Source of the DNA: Desulfosarcina widdelii
Lineage (GTDB): Bacteria > Desulfobacterota > Desulfobacteria > Desulfobacterales > Desulfosarcinaceae
Direction: 5' to 3'
Assembly: GCF_009688965.1 (NCBI RefSeq)
Contig: NZ_AP021875.1
Span: forward strand, 6,324,001 to 6,388,000
DNA length: 64,000 nucleotides
Position 1 is the first letter of the stretch; the number at the start of each line of letters is the position of its first letter. Of this stretch, positions 60,075 to 64,000 are shown one piece after another. The notes beneath the pieces are model-generated. The model was not told where the DNA came from and did no database searches. It saw only the letters and a list, made by a program, of their open reading frames with translations. The translations under genes and the position numbers were made by a program.

Positions 60075-61798
60075 CATTGATGGTTTCGTAACAGGTTGTA
60101 CTCATCGATCATCGTTTTCAGTTCGGAACCGGATATAAACGCGCCTTGACGATTTTTCTTGAAAAAGGGTTTGGGCAGCTTGTCTTCGGATGCCCCCAGA
60201 CCTTCCCGGGCGTTGAACTCCCGGGTGAGCTGAGTAATCCTGTTGGCTTTTTTTCGAAGCTCGTCGATGGTGAAATGATCTCCGGTGGTCGCTTCAACGA
60301 GCATTTGGAGTTTGTCCCAAAGGATAAAGTCCCGGTAGAACCGGCATAAGATCAGGCAATCGAATAAGGTCGCCCGGTCCTCATAGTCCACCATCAACTC
60401 GGCCTTGCCCTTGATCTGGTTTTTGTCCATCTGCCCGGAAAGCTCGGCTTTGTAAAAGGTGCCCCTGAGGTGGCAGGCGCCTCGGGCAGACGTTGCATAG
60501 GACAATCCCATCCCCTTCAAGACGCGCGGTTCAAAGCCGGCAGGCTCAAGTCCCTTGACGTGAATGGCCATGTCCTCAAGGGACAGCTTTGCGGATGCAC
60601 TGCGAATGCCTTCGGCGAATAGTTCACCGATGCCCTCGCAATTGGCGACCAGTCCGAACAACTCGGCCATTTTATCCGGCTGGTTGTAATCGATCTCAAA
60701 ATCGATTTTCCCGGCCTTGTATGCCTCAATGGCAAAAGCGGAGATATTTCCGGCGCTCATGGTATCGATGCCGAGCTGGTCGCACAGGTAATTTAGCCAG
60801 GCGACTTCTTCAAGGCTGTCCAACTCGTTCAGACCGCCCAATGCATAAATCGTCTCGTATTCCGGACCTTCGATTTCAAGCCCGGCATGTCGGCCTTTTC
60901 GGACGGTGGATTTTTTGGTGCATTTGAGAAAACATGGCGGACAGCCGCGAGATGTAATCTCAAAATTTTTCTGCATATAATCGGCAGAGAGGTTCTCCCA
61001 CTGGTCGAAGTGCCCGCTCTGCCAATAGCGCGTAGGAAAACAGTTCATCGTGTTGGTCACAGCAACCTGCATGGGCGTTCCCAGAGTTCTGTAGTTTCTG
61101 GTTGCCGGCGAATTTTTTCCTTCTGCAGCGATCTCTCTGACAACTTGTTTCATCAAGTTCGGATGGGCGATGCTGCATTTCTCGCTGCCATAAAAGGAAA
61201 TGCCTTTGACGTTTTTGCTTCCAAGAACAGCCCCCATGCCCCCCCGGCCCAAGCTTCGCCATCTGTCGGATTTGATGCAGGCAAATCGAACCAGATTTTC
61301 TCCGGCCGGGCCGATGACCATGGCCCCGGCTCCTTTGGGTGAACGGTCCAGAATCTGTTTTTCGGTTTCGAAGGTTTGCATACCTTTGAAGGCGGTGGCA
61401 TCTTCAAAGCGAACGCCATCTTTGTCGATGACAAGAAAGGTGAGTGTTTTAGACTGACCTTTAATTACGATGGCGTCCACGCCGCAGCCTTTGATTTTGG
61501 GTGCAAGCGTCCCTCCGCAGTAGGATTCCCCGAAACCACCCGTTGCTGGGCTCTTGGTAAACACGGCAAAACGATTCTGCCCCCACATGGCGGTTCCCGT
61601 GACCGGTCCGACGGTGATGATGAACGTGTTCTCGGGTGAAAGTGCATCGACGCCTGCAGGGTTCTCCTGGAACAACAAACGGATTCCAAGGCCTTTTCCC
61701 CCGAGACTGTCCTGCATCATGTCTTGGGGAATCATCTCATGGGAAAACGATTGTGTGTTCAGATCTATTTTGAGTAACTTGTTGAAGCATCCATTCAT
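60074..61798 (-). CDS. aor: aldehyde:ferredoxin oxidoreductase (tungsten/molybdopterin, AOR family)
   Basis: A 574-residue AOR-family enzyme that oxidises an aldehyde to the acid with ferredoxin as acceptor, or the reverse. The [4Fe-4S] cluster motif is CPPCFLKC near residue 290 and a distal Cys in DCLILC near 490; pterin-binding motifs include GGKGLGIRLL, SDRWRSLGRGGMGAVLGSKNVKG region and GLEIEGPEYET. The start codon overlaps the end of the next upstream gene (flavodoxin-ferredoxin protein) by four bases, indicating coupled translation. In this set it could run on the low-potential electrons handled by its partners. Confidence 0.92.
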   Translation of the reverse strand: MNGCFNKLLKIDLNTQSFSHEMIPQDMMQDSLGGKGLGIRLLFQENPAGVDALSPENTFIITVGPVTGTAMWGQNRFAVFTKSPATGGFGESYCGGTLAPKIKGCGVDAIVIKGQSKTLTFLVIDKDGVRFEDATAFKGMQTFETEKQILDRSPKGAGAMVIGPAGENLVRFACIKSDRWRSLGRGGMGAVLGSKNVKGISFYGSEKCSIAHPNLMKQVVREIAAEGKNSPATRNYRTLGTPMQVAVTNTMNCFPTRYWQSGHFDQWENLSADYMQKNFEITSRGCPPCFLKCTKKSTVRKGRHAGLEIEGPEYETIYALGGLNELDSLEEVAWLNYLCDQLGIDTMSAGNISAFAIEAYKAGKIDFEIDYNQPDKMAELFGLVANCEGIGELFAEGIRSASAKLSLEDMAIHVKGLEPAGFEPRVLKGMGLSYATSARGACHLRGTFYKAELSGQMDKNQIKGKAELMVDYEDRATLFDCLILCRFYRDFILWDKLQMLVEATTGDHFTIDELRKKANRITQLTREFNAREGLGASEDKLPKPFFKKNRQGAFISGSELKTMIDEYNLLRNHQ

Positions 61799-62595
61799 TG
61801 TAAAAACACTTCCGGTTCTTTTCGATCAGCGCAATTTTCATGCAGCCATTGCGAAATCTGATTGATCCTTTCGACGTCGATCCATTTTGCCTGTCCCGGG
61901 CAGCCCTTGATGCAGGCACAACAGAGGATGCATTTGGAGGGATCCGTAACAACTGCATCATCGACAGTGATGGCTCCTGCCGGGCAAAGATCGACACAGG
62001 TTGCACACAGCGTGCAGGCTTCTTCTCGGGTTCGGGGAGCCCCTGAAGGCGGGTCCCACTTTTTGTAAGGCACGTCGCCCGGCACCGCAATTGTTGGCAG
62101 TGTCCCGGCCTCGTCGATATCGCTTAGTTTCAGCTGAACTTCTTTGCCAAAGGAAAATGCAGTTTTGAAATCCTTATCATCCGGACGATCTTTGGCAATG
62201 GGCAGGTTTTTCCTGGAAAATGAATGCTCCCCGATAAAGGCTCCGGCAGCGACCGTCAAGAAACCGTTTTGCTGAAGAAGATCTTTCAACTCGACAAGTG
62301 CATCTTCAAAGGCCCTGTTGCCGTAGACAACTACTGGGATGGCCGGCATGCCATTGGCCTTGAGTCCTTGAAGGCGTTTTACCGCCAATGCCGGCACTCT
62401 CCCGCCATATACGGGAACTCCGACGATGGCAATGCTGTCCGTACGGTCGCCGAAATCGGATGTCGTGGGCATGGGCAGGGTAAGATCGATGGGCTCGGTT
62501 GAATCGGGACCCATTCCCTTAGCGATTTCCTCGACGATCTGTTTTGTCGTCCGTGTGGGTGAGAAATAAATGAGTATGACCTTGTTAATTTTCAT
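61795..62595 (-). CDS. flavodoxin-ferredoxin (EFR1-type) electron-transfer protein
   Basis: A 266-residue protein combining an N-terminal flavodoxin-like domain (IYFSPTRTTKQIVEEIAKGM FMN loop and VGVPVYGGRVPALAV) and a C-terminal 2x[4Fe-4S] ferredoxin domain with CTLCATCVDLCP and CILCCACIKGCP. This is the EFR1 architecture found in anaerobes. It overlaps the aldehyde oxidoreductase gene by four bases, so it is the likely electron carrier for it. Confidence 0.87.
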   Translation of the reverse strand: MKINKVILIYFSPTRTTKQIVEEIAKGMGPDSTEPIDLTLPMPTTSDFGDRTDSIAIVGVPVYGGRVPALAVKRLQGLKANGMPAIPVVVYGNRAFEDALVELKDLLQQNGFLTVAAGAFIGEHSFSRKNLPIAKDRPDDKDFKTAFSFGKEVQLKLSDIDEAGTLPTIAVPGDVPYKKWDPPSGAPRTREEACTLCATCVDLCPAGAITVDDAVVTDPSKCILCCACIKGCPGQAKWIDVERINQISQWLHENCADRKEPEVFLQ

Positions 62596-62638
62596 AAGAT
62601 CCTTTTTTGCATCAATGGAGGTTGGAGCATCGAATTTG

Positions 62639-63829
62639 TTAAATGGCCTCTTTCAACAACTGGGCGATATCCTTGACCTCCATCTTGTAATTTTTGCTTT
62701 TCACGCCGTCGTCGAGCATCTGGATGCAGATCGGGCACGCAACGGCGATGCAGTCGGCATCCTGTTCCTTCGCATGCTCAACGCGAGTCTGATTCATTCG
62801 AATGTTCTCTATCTCGTGGACCAGACCCGTTCCACCGCCCCCGCAGCAATAGGCGTGTTCTCTATTTTTTTCCATCTCCAGCAGTTCGACCCCGGGAATA
62901 CTTTTCAGCACGTTTCGGGGCTCTTCGTAGATGTCGTTTTTACGTCCCAGATAGCACGGGTCGTGATATACGATTTTCTTGTCGACGGATTTGCTCAATT
63001 TGAGTTTTCCGGCTGCCAGGAGTTCGTCAAACACCTGGGTGTAGTGTTTGATTTCCAATCCTTCAAAAGCCGGGTAGTAGGCCCTGAACGCATCATAATC
63101 GTGGGGCGATACGCAGATGATCGTCTTTACGCCTTTTTCGTTGATCAATTTCTCCGTGCGTTCGACCATCTCTTCGAAAAGCCCGTCCTCACCCATCATC
63201 ATGGCGAAGGCACCGCTGTCCATTTCTGCGCTGCCGAGTATGTTGAACTGGATGTCGGCGGCCTTAAGCACGTCCACCACGGCCTCGGCCATCTCCGTGG
63301 CCCTGTCTTCAAAGGGGATTGTCGCGCCGAGATAGAGAATGGTGTCGGTTCCGCTGTCGCCGAGGTTGAGGCCGGCTACCCACCGATCCTTACCTTTCTT
63401 GGGTTTGCGGTAGGGATTGCCGGATTTCAACAGACTGCCGAGGGCGTCGCTGACGGCCTTGGGTACCTTGCCCTGTTCGGCTTTCATCATCCTGAACATC
63501 TCCGCCAGGGTCGCTCCGCTTACCCGTGTCCGTCGGGTTCCGGTCTTCTGGATGAATACGGGCGTGTTCAATGCGCAGGTATACTCGCACCAGCCGCATC
63601 CGGTGCAGGAATAGGCGAGATCTTCGTTAATATCGGAGGCGTCCAGTTCCCCGTTTAAGAAGGCGTGAGCGATCAGCGCCATCCCTCTACCGGTTACCGC
63701 TTCCTTTTTTGTTTCCGTAAAAACCGGGCATTCCTCAATACATAAACCGCAATAGCAATTCACGCAGGACCATACCTGGGGTTCAAACTCCTCTATGCTT
63801 AAGATAGCGTCCTCTTTCTTGATAGCCAT
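62639..63829 (-). CDS. (Fe-S)-binding oxidoreductase with two CCG domains (GlcF/HdrD-like)
   Basis: A 396-residue protein: N-terminal 2x[4Fe-4S] ferredoxin domain (CVNCYCGLCIEECP and CTGCGWCEYTC), then two Cys-rich CCG domains (HDPCYLGRKN with CCGGGGTG, and the terminal CPICIQML). This is the order of glycolate/lactate oxidase Fe-S subunits and of heterodisulfide reductase subunit D. It starts 12 bases after the stop of the truncated FAD-oxidase gene, suggesting that the two form one complex. TAGGAGGTG precedes the ATG. Confidence 0.9.
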   Translation of the reverse strand: MAIKKEDAILSIEEFEPQVWSCVNCYCGLCIEECPVFTETKKEAVTGRGMALIAHAFLNGELDASDINEDLAYSCTGCGWCEYTCALNTPVFIQKTGTRRTRVSGATLAEMFRMMKAEQGKVPKAVSDALGSLLKSGNPYRKPKKGKDRWVAGLNLGDSGTDTILYLGATIPFEDRATEMAEAVVDVLKAADIQFNILGSAEMDSGAFAMMMGEDGLFEEMVERTEKLINEKGVKTIICVSPHDYDAFRAYYPAFEGLEIKHYTQVFDELLAAGKLKLSKSVDKKIVYHDPCYLGRKNDIYEEPRNVLKSIPGVELLEMEKNREHAYCCGGGGTGLVHEIENIRMNQTRVEHAKEQDADCIAVACPICIQMLDDGVKSKNYKMEVKDIAQLLKEAI

Positions 63830-63841
63830 TTATTTCACCTC

Positions 63842-64000
63842 CTAGAATCTTAAACCCGGGTTCATGATGTTTTTCGGATCCAGCGCTTTTTTTATGGTTT
63901 TAAGCAGGTTATAGCCTGTTTCGCCCAGTTCTCTCTTCGTAAATTCCACTTCCATGTCTTTGGGAATAAACCCGTGGGTGGCGGTGAGCGATCCTTCGTG
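63842..64000 (-). CDS. FAD-linked oxidase (GlcD-like), C-terminal end only
   Basis: The window ends inside this gene; only the last 52 codons are visible. The end pattern IKKALDPKNIMNPGLRF is the conserved C-terminus of FAD-linked glycolate/D-lactate-type oxidases (ALDPxxIMNPGK), and a preceding segment is THGFIPKDMEV. It is immediately followed by the CCG Fe-S protein, which normally receives electrons from such a flavoprotein. Substrate unknown. Confidence 0.75.
   Translation of the reverse strand, partial: HEGSLTATHGFIPKDMEVEFTKRELGETGYNLLKTIKKALDPKNIMNPGLRF

Noticed and set aside
59835..60077. 80-codon minus-strand frame
   Set aside because: It is the translation of dispersed element B, with no ribosome-binding site of its own.
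1..64000. tRNA, rRNA, CRISPR, phage or insertion-sequence transposase genes
   Set aside because: None was recognised by eye on either strand; small tRNA genes could still be missed without a covariance search.

Overview
The window reads as chromosomal DNA from a strictly anaerobic, high-GC member of the Desulfobacterota, most like the Desulfosarcina/Desulfobacteraceae sulfate reducers. This is inferred from gene content only: a single-chain pyruvate:ferredoxin oxidoreductase, rubrerythrin, Fe-S fumarase, NDP-forming acyl-CoA synthetase, an octahaem cytochrome c, a tungsten-type aldehyde:ferredoxin oxidoreductase, CCG-domain Fe-S oxidoreductases and two 4-hydroxybutyryl-CoA dehydratase-family enzymes. 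No rRNA, tRNA, CRISPR array or phage genes were seen. One end of the window cuts a glycoside hydrolase gene and the other cuts an FAD-linked oxidase gene.

Layout. 0-7 kb: a GH2-like gene diverging from an NdvB-like GH17-GT2 glucan synthase, then a CGGC protein, rubrerythrin, a class III aminotransferase and a lysophospholipid acyltransferase. 7-18.5 kb: central carbon metabolism (fumarase, NDP-forming acyl-CoA synthetase, acetyl-CoA hydrolase/transferase-GNAT fusion, PFOR) followed by twin Hsp20 genes. 18.8-26.6 kb: minus-strand envelope and signalling genes (glycine-zipper lipoprotein, Cache/HD-GYP protein, lipocalin, lipoprotein, cardiolipin synthase-like protein) with two decayed gene remnants. 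27-30 kb: larB with a tiny companion gene, then an HAO-family octahaem cytochrome. 30-35 kb: a TPP-riboswitch-controlled thiZXY transporter, a class II photolyase and a UbiA prenyltransferase. 35.2-40.3 kb: a plus-strand operon of DUF2089, two LemA proteins and two TPM-domain proteins.

40.4-57.9 kb is one long minus-strand catabolic region: alpha/beta hydrolase, two radical-type dehydratases of the 4-hydroxybutyryl-CoA dehydratase family, MDR oxidoreductase, M20 amidohydrolase, TRAP transporter (DctP separated from DctQM), acyl-CoA ligase, SDR, UspA, a C_GCAxxG_C_C protein, two tandem TetR-SDR fusion regulators, WrbA and MarR. The likely logic is uptake of an organic acid, CoA activation and radical dehydration, controlled by regulators that fuse a TetR DNA-binding half to a catalytically degenerate SDR half. 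The substrate cannot be read from sequence. 58-64 kb: PilZ protein, ketopantoate reductase-like protein, and an AOR / flavodoxin-ferredoxin / CCG Fe-S / FAD-oxidase electron-transfer set.

Non-coding structure includes two copies of a roughly 0.2-kb inverted-repeat-bounded element (28.1 and 59.9 kb), a 119-bp element with perfect 12-bp terminal inverted repeats lying between wrbA and its probable MarR operator, a nested hairpin upstream of fumarase, an 18-bp palindrome upstream of the acyl-CoA synthetase, and tandem 19-bp repeats at the promoter of one TetR-SDR gene.
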